A stretch of DNA of 64,000 nucleotides, taken from NCBI GenBank assembly GCA_023078555.1, contig CM041196.1, positions 12,604,985 to 12,668,984 on the forward strand. The letters are read 5' to 3'. This document shows positions 11,620-24,524 of this stretch, one piece after another. Position 1 is the first letter of the stretch. Each line of letters starts with the position of its first letter. This DNA is from Ulva prolifera. Its lineage: Eukaryota; Chlorophyta; Ulvophyceae; Ulvales; Ulvaceae. The position numbers and the translations under genes were made by a program. The notes below the pieces were generated by a model. It saw nothing but the letters and a program-made list of their open reading frames with translations, had not been told where the DNA came from and did no database searches.

Positions 11620-12592
11620 ATGGGTTGGGAGGTCGACGCTTCATTTGAGTGGCAACGGCGTGGCTGTGAAGCCGCAATTCAAGCCGGATATGCAGACGAA
11701 AACGTGAATTGCGGGCAGGTGTAGAGGATGTCAGGGCTGGCTTGTCGGTCGCATTTGCTGGAAAGGTATATGGCACTTACGAAGCTGAAGGAGGTGGATT
11801 GAAAGAGGTGTGCGTTGTTCTCGTGCAGCGCTTGCGTGCTGCACCAATTTCCTGTGACGTGATTGCATCCAAGACCGCTTTAGCAGCAGTACACGGGTAA
11901 AGTACTGATGCTGAATGCTCTGCTCCGCGGTTCTGCGTATACGTGCCACCAAGATGACGCTCCGCTTTGCACTCCGGTCCAGGTATTGAGGCAACCAAGC
12001 CGCGTGCCTGCGATAAATGAGATGCACCAACAGCGCGGCGATTTGAACGATGAAGATGCTGACTGTAGACAAATTTCGAGCGGCAGATCCTCACTAGGGA
12101 TACCTTACACGCTGCTGCAAATCGGTGTGCTCTTCACATGCTCGTGCCGCGGTGCAGGCGCTGGGCAAGCTGAAGCGCAAAAGCAACATCAAAGTCTTGG
12201 ACGATATCATTCGTGCAGTTCCGAGATTGTTGTCCGAAGCGATGAATATTGCTAGGGTTCACATAGCAAAGGGCTGTCCCGTCGCAGTGACAATGACGGT
12301 GAAAGGTGGCGTAGGTGCAACTGCGGCATTATGCCTGGGGTGGGCCGACACCGAGGGATTTCGCGTGGTCGGAGTGCGAGGCACGTTGGCAGCTGGTGTT
12401 GGTGTGGGAAAGGACATGCTTGTTGGTAGACACGCCAAAGAGCCAATCTTCAAGTGCATGCTTGGCCTGCCCAATGCATGCGTGGACATGGCATTCAAAG
12501 ACGTTGGTGAGATAAAGACTGACGTACAAGGTCCAGTTGATCCTGGTGCCGCTTCAAAGCGAAAGAGGTGTAAGAAGCTGCAGTGCCGATGA
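11620..12592 (+). pseudogene. Tandem paralog 2 with a frameshifted first exon
   Basis: Exon 1 (11620-11807) aligns with exon 1 of paralog 1 but lacks about 8 bases after MGWEVDA, has a compensating one-base loss, and loses one more base near 11712, so the frame hits a stop. Exon 2 (12158-12592) is intact and gives 144 residues; blocks such as SNIKV, VCLGWA/LCLGWA, VGVRG and LGLPN are shared or nearly so. The C-terminus is basic (KRKRCKK) where paralog 1 is acidic. Either the gene is a pseudogene, or it uses another first exon, or the sequence has errors. The clean exon 2 leaves a functional product possible. It converges on the DRC7-like gene. Confidence 0.6.
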
Positions 12593-13252
12593 CAGCGTAG
12601 GTCAGGGTATCGAATGTCCGCATCCAGGATTGTCAAAGCTGTGCACTGTGTGGTGGTCGGTCCAACATACCAAGGGAAGCTGTCCCGCCTGGAGTTTTGA
12701 TTAATGTCCACTACACACCAAAACCGTGTTCGTTCTAAGCTTTCATTCAAATACCATACGTGAACTGGGTGCGCAAAGACGCGCTAGCCGCTCCCAGGCA
12801 GGTGTGCATGACTGTAAGCATTGTTGTTGCTGCTCATCTGAGAAGGTTGCAGACCTCAGCCATGCGGAGCACACGTTTCGGCGTATTGCCTAGATTTGAC
12901 AGTGTGTTAATGTGTCATGCGGTCAGTTGTACACTGTGCAGAGGCACTGTCACGGCCGACAGGGTGCTACCAAATGTGTGAAGCATGGAAGGACTGACAT
13001 GCCTGCGTGGGTGAGAAAGGCTTCTTCTTGACACATGAAACGCCAACGCACAGGGAACTCGCCGGCGGCAGCACAGATGCAGGAACCTGGTACTGTGCAT
13101 ATAACCTGGGAATCTCAGTGTGAGGTCCAAAGTGTACGTCAGCTGCGTGCCGCAGAAGAGAACAAGGGCGCAAAACCATTAGAAATCTCCCACTCTATTT
13201 CATCTGCAGCTGCAGCTGCGGCTCACGGAAAGGCAGCCACAGTGCCAGGCCT
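12593..13252. other. Intergenic region between convergent genes
   Basis: This separates the 3' ends of paralog 2 (+) and the DRC7-like gene (-) and presumably carries both 3' untranslated regions. I see no supported coding sequence. Confidence 0.5.
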
Positions 13253-16200
13253 CTAAGCCGCAGGCTGCACCAGCGCAGACAGACGAGGGTCTTTCCGGAG
13301 CTGGTGGTCTAATTCGTAGTACTTCCGAATAGCCTGCTCTTCATGATGCTTCAGACGTTTCTCCAGAATCTGCAAAACACAGCTGCTTTACCTCCTGTAG
13401 ACTGGGGCTCACACTCTGGAATGTAGACGATCATTCATCAGGGCATAATGCCGCACGAAGCAGAGTCTGACTGGCATCGATTCATCCTATGATGTGTATA
13501 AGAATCGTGGGAAATGCCTATGCGATCCTGACGCGAGCCCACAGAGGCCCACAGAGGCTTGAAAGTCCCTCCCTGTTGGAGATGTGCAGCTCAAAACGGA
13601 ACGCCAAACATACTGAGCTTGTTTGCGTGTCAACTGATACATGTGCTGTTCACAGACTTGCAACACCGCCCAGGCACAGGAAATGTCCACAGACGGTGAC
13701 AACACCTGTAGCTTGAATGCTGCCCGCTCACAAGCGTCCTCATACTCAGTTTCAGCTTCCTTCGCCAGCTGATCCCTGTCCCTCTGGAAGTTAGCCCGGC
13801 GCTTGGCCAAAGCAGCAGCCTCCTCGTCATGGCGAGCCTGCATGTCCAGGCGCAGTTGCTCACACATCTTGCATCACCTGACCAATGTACGAGCTGACCT
13901 GGTAACAGACCACTCTAACCACCCAGGAGTGCCGTTTCAGCACAGCTGAATGGCTGTCTCGCATGTGACCGTCGTATTTCATAGTCACCTCCAAACCAGA
14001 TGTCCCTGACAGCCCGGAACCACCCACAGCAGTGAACATCCGCGATGATGTTACAGCACCAAACAACACAAGCGGGCATGACCCTCGTTCGCATGCACCA
14101 TTAGACATCCTGCCAAGTTTGTGCAGGCCATGTGCACAATCAAGCCACATTCGTACAATCAGCGACGCCTCCAGCACCCCCAGCCAACCCAGCACCCCCA
14201 CGAGGGCAGCGCGCGAGCAGAGGGGGCGGCGCGCACCTGGATGATGTTGGCGCGCTCGATGAGGCGCTCCTTGAGGGCCCGCAGGCAGACCTCCCGCACG
14301 TGCAGCGCCTCGTCGCGGGTGAGCCCCCGCGTGCCGCTGATGTTGGGCAGGAAGGGGCTGAGGTAGTCGTACGTGGCCTCAGGGGCGTCGGCCTCCTCGT
14401 CGTCGCTCTCGTCGGCGTTGATGCGCGCGATGTCGTAGTACGGCGTGCACAGCGACACTGCCTCGTTCAGCAGCTTCCGGATCTTGCCAAACTCCTTCGT
14501 CTCCCACTCGTTCTGCCGGATGCACTGCACGCGGGCTGCGCTGTTTTGCACATGCCTCTACACAGTCTACCCGGGCGCCTCGACAGTCGCGGGCTCCAAC
14601 GGGATGCAGAGAACAAGACAGCCAGCATCACATCAGACCAGCAGCAGGCTAGCATCCTGATGTCCCGCCGAAACATTGGCAGTCCAATCTGACGCTACAG
14701 CAACTAACAGGCGCTCACAGCCATGTAAGAATTCTAATCTGCCATTGCGGCTACAGATAGCAGGACGAACTTACACGAAAATATCAACTCTGGACTGGCG
14801 ATATACGCCGTGGTGAACACCTACGCCTTGCCGCGTAATCTCAAAGGGTGCCGGCGCACCGTGATGCACTCCTTCTCGGCTGCGAGGAGCCCCTGGAACT
14901 GCTCCAGCTGCGCAATAGTGTCCACAGGCGGCAGCAGCGGGTCGCTCTGCACGACGTGGCTGCGCCCCGCCTTCGTGTACACCCGGAAGCTGTTCGTAAG
15001 GGAGTCTTCCGGGACGTGGTAGTCGAGGCGGATGCTCGCCTGTGCGAGGTAGAACACGCGCCGCTGGACGTCCTCCTGCGCGGGGACCGCCGGGTTGCGG
15101 CGAAACTTCTCGGTCATCTTGACGAGAGGCTGCGGCTTGTCGACCTGCACTCACGGGATCCCCACACGTCCACAGCTGGGCGTGTGCGCTCGCTTGGTGC
15201 TCGTCGGGGACGTGCAGTAGGGCGAAACGCAACTCTGAGCATGAGACACATGCGTCTTCGTACGAGCTGTGGTCTGGTGATTGAACGCAGGCGCAACAAC
15301 GAGTGCGGGGCAGGCGTACATGCACAGGCACTGACGCACAAAGACAGGCAGCCTGCGGGCAAAGAAAACGCTGTCACCACGCCTGCTGGCAGATCACAGG
15401 CGGACGAGGTCGGAGGCTGATCATGCAGAGGGCGGAGCGCACCCCCTCATGCCCCGGAGGCATCGGCCCGTACGTGGCGGAGCGGTAGACGAGGCAGTCG
15501 GGGCGGTCGGAGTACGTCTCGATGGCCTTGATGCCGATGATCTCCTCCTTGCGCACGAGGTAGTCCAGCCGCGCGGCCGCGTAGTACTCTCCCACCTGCG
15601 CCCAGCACCTCACGTCGGGTCCCCCACAGGTGCAGTGGCAGTTGGCAGCACGGTGCAGGCGGTGCTAGGCAACAGGTCTGAGCAGCTGGACAGCAACGCT
15701 GTGGAGGACGGGTGGCAGCATGTATGGAGCACGTGGGCAGATGATGACACCGCGGCTGTTCTGGTGGAAGCGGCACAGGTGCCAGATAGCTAATCTGAGA
15801 GCAGGGAGGAAAGACGATGTACGCTTGACAACGCTCCAGGGCAGCGCAGCTGATGTATCAACTGCATCCGGATGCCGACGAGGCAACTGCCAGATGACTG
15901 ATGCGTGGGGGACAGGGCGCCAGATACAGTGCGCCCGGGTCACCTGGCTGACACACTGAGCGCAAGGCGGACATTGCGCATCAGACACGGTGCGCCCACG
16001 AGCAGTGCAGGCCAAAAAAGAGAGAGTGTGAAGCGGGCGTGGCCCACCAGACACGGTGCACCCAGGCGGCCCTGCTGACAAAGAGAGCGCGAGGCGGACC
16101 TGGCGCACGAGGACGCTTTCGCCGTCGCCGTTGACCGAGAAGAACTGCCACAGCGTGCGGATGCCGTACGCAGAGCCGCTGTCGTAGTGCTCCACGAAGG

Positions 16201-19200
16201 ACTGCAGTGATCCCGCCGAGTCGTAGTAGCGGCGCTTCTCGCGCAGCCTGTCCTTGCGCCGCGCGTAGTACTCCCGGTCCTGCACACCGACGCCGCCTCG
16301 CGCTGGACAAAGAGGGCCGCCTCGCGTGACACGGCCACACCGCCGGAGTGGCCTGTCAAGCTCGGAGGTGCAATGCGATGTGACAGTCAGCATGCATTGC
16401 CGCAGAACGCGATCATGGACAACCTGCCAACTGTACCAGGTACCAGGCTGCTACACAGAACCTTCGCCCCAACATATCACTCTGGGAAGCGTGCAGATAA
16501 GCAGCTTCATCGCAAAGGAACTTGAGCGAATTCTGTCATGGGCCGCTGCAATGACCTAGGCGGTGATTCTCATGGGGACTGAGCTATCACAAGCCACCAA
16601 TGCGCAAATGCACACAAACCAATTGTGGCCAGGTGCGCACCTCGAGCTTGATCTGGTGCTCCTCGTCGGCAAACACAGCCAGGCGCTCCAGGCAGCCGTC
16701 AAACTTGCTGGTCTCCCCGAACAGCGCAAACAGCTCGTGCTCGCTGAAGCGGTAAACCGTCTTCTTGGAGCCTTTCGGGACGCGCATGTCGAGCATGTCC
16801 CGCGTCACCACGAGCCGTGGCACCCAGGACTCCGGCATCTCCATGCCGGCCTGCTGATCCCCTGCGGCCACTGACTCGAGGGCAGCGTCAGCTACACACA
16901 CGGAATACTGTCACAGCGCACGCTGGCGTCCGCTTCTACTGCTGAGACAATCGGAATTTAGGCGGAAAAATCATTCAGTGCTGTCAGCATGGAGTGAAAG
17001 AGGCTCACAACGATGCCCGGCCTCCCAAACCTCGGCTGTAGACACTCCAGGCTTCTGCAAGTACGCTGGGTCACATCCAGGCAGACAACAGCCTCTCACG
17101 CAACTGCACATGAAAGCACAGGAGGAGCGGCACCTGCATCACGGAGCGTCCCGCCTGACACGTCTCCGTCCGACCGCAGCGCCGTCGACTTCTGGCGGCT
17201 CATCGTCATCGAGCGTAGCGTCCCCGGTGCCGGCGTGGACGCGGCCCCCTCCTCCCCCTCCGTGTCCGCCGCCCCTTCCCCCGCCTCACTGTCCCCGCCG
17301 ACGCCGTCCGCGGGCGGCGGCGGGCGTGGCTTCGGCAGCACCGCCTCCCACCGCCGCGGGTCCCAGAAATCAAAGACCGCCCGCGCCGGGTGCAGCCGCG
17401 CGTCTGAGTGTGGCTCCGGCAGGTCCATCGCAATCCAGAAGTTCTCGTGGTTCCACACCCACTCGATGCCGGTGTACGGCGACGCCGGCGGCTTGTAGTG
17501 CCGGCCGGACGTCACCTCGACGAAAGTGTCTTCAGGGACCCCCCGCGCCCCCGCCTTCACGAGCACCCACGCATGCATGAATCGCTGCCCGGGCTCGTGC
17601 ACGACTCGCAGCGAATCCAGCAGGTGCTCGTGCTCCTCTGCGGCATTCTTCTTGGCCTCTGCCCGGGCAGAGGCGTCCGCTTTCGCCGCGTCTGCTTCGG
17701 CGGTGACGTGGAGAGACTTCTCGAACTCGGACTCAAATTCAACTTCCTGTTTCACTCTGCAGACAATCAAGCGTGTCGCAGATCAAGCGGACACATGGAT
17801 GTGCACACATGCATGTCAGTGATGACTTCTGCCTCTCTGGCAATAACGAAACACAGCGGGATGGAACTTGGGATGGATGTAGGAGCATCAGAATCGCCTG
17901 CGGTGAGAGACGTGTGCTGTGACACTGTGCGACTGTGGGTCATGTCCTCATACAGGCAGAGTGCATGCTACTCTTTGATGCAGAAACTGCTTCGCTGATG
18001 ACAGAGGTGCACAAAAGAAGGCTGCCTCGCTGCAATTGAAGCATCAGCTGCAGTGGCCGCTATGGGGCACAGGTTGGTGGACTTCTACACTACTGGCAAG
18101 CAGTCTATCTCACGTTTGAGACGGCACGAAAGCATGAATACAGTGGTGAACAAAGTCCACGGCACGGCTGGAGCTTGCCAAAGCCAGAAATTTGTACAGC
18201 AGACTCTACATGGCTGCAACGCATCTTCAATATGTGGCACAGGAATCTGGAGGTCTTGCTACATAACAGCACTGGCGACAGTGAAGTACACGTTCGCACT
18301 AGCACCACACGCATGCACACCATACCAATTGCATGATTCAGCTTTTTGCCATCTCCGCCGCAATGATGCAGATGGCACAGCAACCAACCAGCAAATGGAC
18401 AGATGCATGCAAGAAACATTGGTATCACAGTCCAGATTTCGGTCCGCTGTCCACAGCCTAATGGCCAGATCAGGTCAAAGTGCATGAAGGTTGTATCACC
18501 AGAAGTAGCTGCGTACTCGTATTTGGGAGCAGCTGTCTTGGCCCCTCCTTTCGCGGTACTGCTGTTACCACTGTCTTCTTGCGCAGCTCCTGTTGCTTCT
18601 TCAGCTTCGAGCATTGGGCAGCGTTGGCTGGACTGGTCATTTTGTACAATGTCGATTGGTGCATAGCCACCAACGACATACGCATCATACCCGCAGCCCA
18701 GGAGTAAGCTGACCTGCATATCAGTGAAAGTTCGTGGCCGTGGTGAAGCCACTGAGTTGATGGTGTTCATGTGGTCAGTCAAACTTCGTGGACTACCATC
18801 ACGATCACTGAGCAACAAACAACCACAATGATCTGAGATCAGGTGGAACAGCCAGACTGTAGCTCATGCTGATACCCTACAACCTCTGTACTGGCCTCAT
18901 CGGGATGGATCTATGGGCAGATGGAACTTCTTTTGGACAAGTTGTCAGCGCAGGACAAAAATGACTGATGACTCACAATTTAAGCTCAACATGGGGCAGA
19001 CCAGAAGAGTAGCCATGTCGAACGAGTCGCCAGCTTGGAAGCTCAGGACGCTCTGTGGTGAAAGTAGATGCTCCGGGGGGTGCAGGGGATTCTCCAAAGG
19101 CTCATAAGCAATGGCACTGGACACAAACGCCACAGCTCCAGGCAGATCGTAGGTCTCAAGGAAAGGTAGCTTCGTTGGCCTGATCTGTGACAGAGTCTAT

Positions 19201-22200
19201 CTCAGTATAGGTCTAAACTTTGTGACAACATATCTGCAGAGCCAGTTCGCAGAATACAGCGGTGAAGGCGTGCACAAACGATCCTGCCAGTGCTCATCAG
19301 AAATCAAACATGCACAGATCACTGGCATGGCCACACAGTAGACACACATACAAGGAAACGAGAGTTCTCGCTTCCCACAATGCCAAGTCAGATGATGCTA
19401 TGGTCAGCACAAATCTAGAAAGGTCAGCGAGGCGGGAGGGTCCCATACCGTTGTGCAGACAAACTTCTCCACGCAGCACTCGTTCTGAGGCAGGAAGAAC
19501 AGCGGACGCCTGTGGCGATACAGCTCGGTGAAGACCACGCCGTAGTCCTGCAGGTACACAGACAGCCGCTCCTCCGCAGGGCTATTGGTAGAGAACCGCC
19601 GGGGCATCTTCGCAAGTTGGTTGACTGTGTGTTCCACCCGCAGGCGCTTGCCGTGGGGCGGGGCCGCAGCCACAGCCGCTTCCGCCCGCACCGCCAGTGC
19701 AGTCACGTCTGCGATTGCAAAGACGTCGAAGAAGGCGTTGCCTCGGTCGAGGTCCTCCGTCGCGGCAGGTCCCAGAAGCCGGGACCCCAGCTGGAAGCAC
19801 ATGATCTGGCCAACGGACCGAGTGCGGCCGTCCGAGAGGACAGTTGCCTCATCCAACGCCACCATCCTGAAAAACGAGCAACAGCTCGAACATGCGCCTG
19901 ACAGAGACAGCTGCGCAATCATCACACAGGACGCCTACAATCCACACGATCTGACAGCGGAAATCGCAGGAATGACGATTGCCTGCGGCGTCTTCAATGC
20001 AGTAACAAGGACAAGAAGCCAATGCAGCTACGATCCCAGTGAGTCTTGCAGCACCCACACGCACCGATCCAGGGAAGTTCACCCACTCAGTCAGGTGAGG
20101 GACACCTGGTCAAAACTCACAGGCTTTCAAAACAGACCGGCAAGGCCCCATGCAGAGGGAACTAACCGCACCTGTTGGGATTGAACACACGCTCAGACAC
20201 AAGCTCCTCCCACTGCAACCGCGCCGTCGCCAGGTTCAACCCATACTCCACCGAGATCCGGAACATTGCCGTGCTCGGAGCGCCGAGCTCATCGATCCCG
20301 CCGAACAGGTACAGCATGCCGTCATGCATGCAGAGCCAGTGGCCGCGGCGCGCCGGCGGCCGCGCGCCCTCCGCCGCCACCTCGATCCACGCCTGCAGCT
20401 TCTGGTCGTACACCCAGAGGTCGTCCAGGCCGAAGTTCGAGGCGCCGCCGTGAAGGAACAGGAGGTTGCCGTGGCCGACACAGAGCGCGGCAGACTCCCG
20501 CGGCGACGGCTGGCCCATGACACTCGTCCAGGAGGACCAGGTGAAGGACGTGAGGTCGAGGACGCAGAGGTCATTGAGGCGCTTGCCGGTCGTGTGGCCG
20601 CCAAAGACGACCATGTGGCCCTGGCAGAAGACGGCGGAGGCCTTGTCGCGCGGCCGGGGCACCGCGCCGCTGCAGTTCTGCTTGAACCACCGCAGCGTCG
20701 TGAGGTCGAGCGCCCAGACGTCGTTCAGCCGCTTCTTGTCCTGCACAGCATGCCACCGCTGACAGCGGGCCACCGCTGACACCGCGCCTCTGCTGACAGC
20801 ATGCCGCGCATCTGCTATGCCGGAGCCACAACTGACAACGCATTCGGCCGCCTTGCCCTGTGAGGGCAGGCTGCCCGTGCATCTGCGCATCATGGATTCA
20901 GCCCACAGACTGTGCACCTGCCACAAGCAAGACTACCGGAAAGTGGCAGGCTGTGGCAAGAGTGAAACGATGCGTGCGCCAACGCAGGTCATGTGCAGCA
21001 GCTCAAGCGGCAGGAGGTGCACGATCTAGATCGGGAGGAAACAGACCACAGCAGCTGTGTACACGTCAAGTTTGCTGGGCCACCGGTGCAGTCACACAGC
21101 GACACACATCCTTCGCAGCAAGAACTTTTTCTAAACCTCCATGGCATTTGTCAGCCGACGGCCAATGACTGGTGGCGATGGGGCCCATGCAGTAAATCGC
21201 GCTCACTCTACAATTCCCGAACCTCAGCTACCGCAAATTACCGCAGATTGCGCTGCAGTGATCTGTCTCGGGCTGGGCATGCACGGTGACATCAGCAAGC
21301 TAGTGAGGTCATCACCTGGCTGCGGCCACCGAAGATGATCAGCCGCTGAGTATCTGGGTCAATCACCGCACAGTGGTCGCTGCGGGCAACCGGCCGCCCA
21401 TCGCCTGTTGTGACCTGGCGCCTCCACGCCATTGTATCAGTGCACAGAACAAAGAGGTCCATGGACTTACGGCCGCCATCCCGCACGACAGACCCTCCGA
21501 ACAGATAAAAGGTGTCCCTGTGCTTGCAGAGCGTTGCTCCAGTGCGTGTCCAGGGCCTGTGATCAGCTCCATCAAGGGCACCCCCAGCAGACGTGTCATC
21601 TAGCACAGCAGCAACATTGTCACCAGCTGCACCGAGCTTAGCTGATGGCGCTGTCGGCTGGAACGGCTTGCATCTGTACTCAGTGAAGCTGCCAGCCTGC
21701 ACATGTGCAACATCATACTGACATGCTTGACCTGACTGCGCTAGAATGCAGAATACTTTCGTCTCAGATCAATCTGTAGTGTGACAGCAGCTCTCATTTA
21801 CTGTCTCTGATGCCGGCACAAAAGTGCAGGAGTCGTCCCTCTGCATATACTCTCTGATGGCTCAACGATGATATAACAGGGAAAATTTTACATCTGCTTG
21901 TTCGGGAATCACTTGCTGAAGTGGGGACACTGCAGCGACACGCGGCAGCCATGCCTCAGGCCTGGTGAACATCTGAGCCATGAGAATGATATTTGTGCCC
22001 CTAGTCCAAGCATTGCTGCAATTCGTTGACATGCAATGGCCAAGACCTGGTCAAGGATACATCTGTTGCATCGCTCACCTGCGTTCCGATGGGTCTCAGG
22101 CGCTCTCTTGCTTCAGCATCCTCCCGAGCCTCTTCTTTTTTCAGGAATGCAAGAAATTTGGACAATCCCTCATCTGCAGCCCTCTGGTACGTGGCTTCTA

Positions 22201-23264
22201 GTGGGTTGTACCTGTATCAGCACTACGGCACAGTATGACATAGCCATTTCGTGTTATTCACGCCTGAATCCGCGGCCAGGTCACAAAGCAGCTAATTGGA
22301 TCCCAGGAAAAGTGTGTGCGCCAAGGCGCCACTACAGTGAGGGCCAATGTCACCACTAGGAGGCAGTGCATGTACGCTGACCAAACAAGTACGAACAGTG
22401 AAGGTGCATACCGCAGATTCAGCTCTTTCAGAGCCTTCAAATGCCCGATGACAGGCGGAACCTTTAGGATGTGATTGTTTGCGAAGTCAAGGCGCTGTGC
22501 CTTTCTGAGGTTGCCCATCGTGCTGGGAAGGGCCCTGAGAAGGTTTGTGGAACATTTCAACTTCACCAGCGAAGAGCACAATCCAATGGCTTCGGGCAGA
22601 GCTTTGAGTTGATTGTCCTCCAGGCTGAGTGTGCTGAGGTGTGCCAGCTGATCCAGATGGCCTGCATGATACCAACCTGAAGCCAAGCAGCTTACATCTG
22701 AGCTGCTCTCATACGTACATCGTAGATGTTCAACCTGTCATATCAGAAATACGATTTCCCGACACATCCAGCTCCCTGAGTGCACGTAAATTGACAATGT
22801 CATCTGGGATCGTTGCAATCTGGTTGCCAGCCAAGTCAAGTATCATGCAATGCTCCAAGCGAAAGCAGACAGCTGGAAACTCGGGAATCTTATTGTACTT
22901 GACGCGCAAAGCTCGCAGACACTTCAGTTCGTGAAGGTCAGCTGGCAAACGGGTCAGTTGGTTTGATGTCAAATCGAGCTCGAGCAGGTAGGGATTGTAC
23001 TTGTTCACAACAGAGATGAAGTCATCTGGGAGGTTATCAATGTTACAATATCTGCAAGCAATGAATGAGCCTGGGTGGCGAAGCCGCGCGCAATATATGT
23101 GCAAACTGAGCAGCAGCTGCGATGCGCGTTTGAACTTTTCCGAAAACCTCGCCGCAACGTTCAGCATACCCCAGATTCAGCTTGTACGTTGTCCTGCTTT
23201 CCTCCAGGCGCTCGTGGAGAAGGTCGTTCTTCATTGTGGCCCAGATTTGCGCTGTCGCGTGCAA
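13253..23264 (-). CDS. DRC7: DRC7/CCDC135-type dynein regulatory complex subunit with N-terminal LRR and Kelch domains
   Basis: DRC7 is a linker subunit of the nexin-dynein regulatory complex, which ties neighbouring axonemal doublets and controls dynein. Seventeen exons fit with continuous phase: 23264-23170, 23051-22735, 22676-22412, 22211-22079, 21717-21316, 20740-20172, 19866-19449, 19184-19002, 18713-18500, 17755-17134, 16891-16641, 16279-16100, 15595-15443, 15144-14860, 14524-14237, 13867-13706 and 13369-13253, about 1,550 residues. Residues 1-270 are leucine-rich repeats (LELDLTSNQLTRLP, MILDLAGNQIATIP). Residues 270-594 are Kelch repeats (FYLFGGS, MVVFGGH, LLFLHGGA, LYLFGGI). The rest follows the DRC7 order: RPTKLPFLETYDLPG, the transglutaminase-like core (GYDAYVVGGYA, MHAWVLVKAG), MPESWVPRLV, TEKFRRNPAVPAQEDV, then the coiled-coil end RANIIQ and ILEKRLKHHEEQ. 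Mammalian CCDC135, about 870 residues, lacks the N-terminal domains. The start could be ten codons later, at 23234. A few splice sites (15443, 14860) are uncertain. Confidence 0.85.
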
Positions 23265-24524
23265 AAAACAGGCTTAGTCTACAGCCGCGACCCGGCAATC
23301 AAAACACAGCCAAAGTGACACAGATTACTCATGTTGCAGCTTTCTACTGTTCTGCAGCTGTCTGGTCCGACAACATGCAGCGTGGGTCGGCGCAAACAGT
23401 TGCGGGCCTGATCCTCGACACAACTGCTGCCAGGTCCACCTATGCTGCGAATGCGCGAACACGAATTCCTGTGTTGCACCTGAACGAGACAATTCCGTTA
23501 TGCATAAGGTGTAACGCGCAACCCCCCTTCACATCTGCTCCCGACATTATTTGCATCGGTTCTGGCTCGCTAGGTGTCGCCCCTTGCCCCTTGCCCCTTG
23601 CCCCTTGTTTTTCCACTATCGGTTGCACACCCCGCCACCCTCGCTAGGTTGCAGGCCCGACACAATTCAAAGCACAACCATCAAGGCCACCACAGACACA
23701 CATTAAATCGATTGTTGATGAGTGATAACGATATCTCAGCCTTCGCGGCATGTTTGCGACTCGGTGGCTGCGACTCATTGCAGATGTGCCTTTGGACGGC
23801 CGTTTTTGGACAGCACTCCTCGAAATCCCGTCGTTACTTTGCACAGCTACATTGGAACATATATCTGAACTCTTCGTGGTGTATGTGGGGCCCCCCACGT
23901 CTCGACCTTTTGGGTCGGGTGCCTCGAGCTGCCACACGTTCACGCCACATACTGAATTTGTTGACAACTCGTCCTGTCACCGCCATCAGACAATAGCACT
24001 GGTGCATCAATCGCAGCGGCACAAATGACATTTGTAAAGTCTGCTGAGCATTGCTACAGACGATGGCCAGCCCTCAGCACTTCCACTCGTACCAATTCTA
24101 CATACTGCACGTAGAATTCTGTATTCCATTTGTCAGCAACTTCACCATGTCGTCCATATCGACGCCCTGAGACTCGATTGTATCGGCAACATCATTGGCT
24201 ATGATGGGCTGATGAGCTGGCCTTGCACAGCACAACACAATGGGCCCTCGTGCACTGCAACTGCGTTCTCCTTCTCCAAAACTTTGTCCACCCAATTCGC
24301 TGAGTGCTCATCGAACGTACTACCTGTCTTCTTTGTGTCTGCTTTGATCTTCCTGCTCATCTTAAAAAACTAGGCACCCGAACCAGGTTGAACACAATCG
24401 TCCGCCTCGACTGCACTTGACTATGTCTGTGGTCTGCTATGCTTTCCAGCACCGTCATCTCCTCGCTGCAAAGCAGTTTCATGCCTTGTCACTTGTGAAA
24501 CGTAGCTCTGCACGCGGTGGCCTT
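23265..24524. other. Intergenic region upstream of DRC7, interrupted by the Copia insertion
   Basis: The stretch holds the presumed DRC7 promoter and unassigned sequence up to the Copia LTR. No coding sequence is supported. It contains four tandem copies of CCCCTTG at about 23579-23606. That is a simple repeat and not a known plant or algal telomere unit. Confidence 0.5.
24520..24524 (+). repeat. Target-site duplication of Copia-1 (left)
   Basis: GCCTT directly precedes the 5' LTR and is repeated at 31071-31075 directly after the 3' LTR, marking the integrase-made duplication. Confidence 0.85.

Larger units (their letters stand above)
9140..12592 (+). repeat. Tandem segmental duplication, unit about 2.1 kb
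   Basis: Two adjacent units carry the same order of features: an upstream block containing a variant of AACACCACGA followed by TCAGATG, then exon 1 beginning ATGGGTTGGG, an intron of about 340-350 bases, a splice site GGTGCAG|GCGCTGGG, and exon 2. Equivalent points are offset by about 2,100 bases (ATG at 9521 and 11620; exon 2 at 10053 and 12158). Divergence is substantial in introns and at many codons, so the duplication is not recent. Confidence 0.75.

Noticed and set aside
14848..15420. Plus-strand open frames over DRC7 exons (also 14132-14692, 16978-17580, 19585-20184)
   Set aside because: They are antisense to exons with strong DRC7 or Kelch similarity and cross splice sites.
23579..23606. 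CCCCTTG tandem repeat as a telomere remnant
   Set aside because: The unit is not a known plant or algal telomere unit (CCCTAAA or variants), and only four copies are present.
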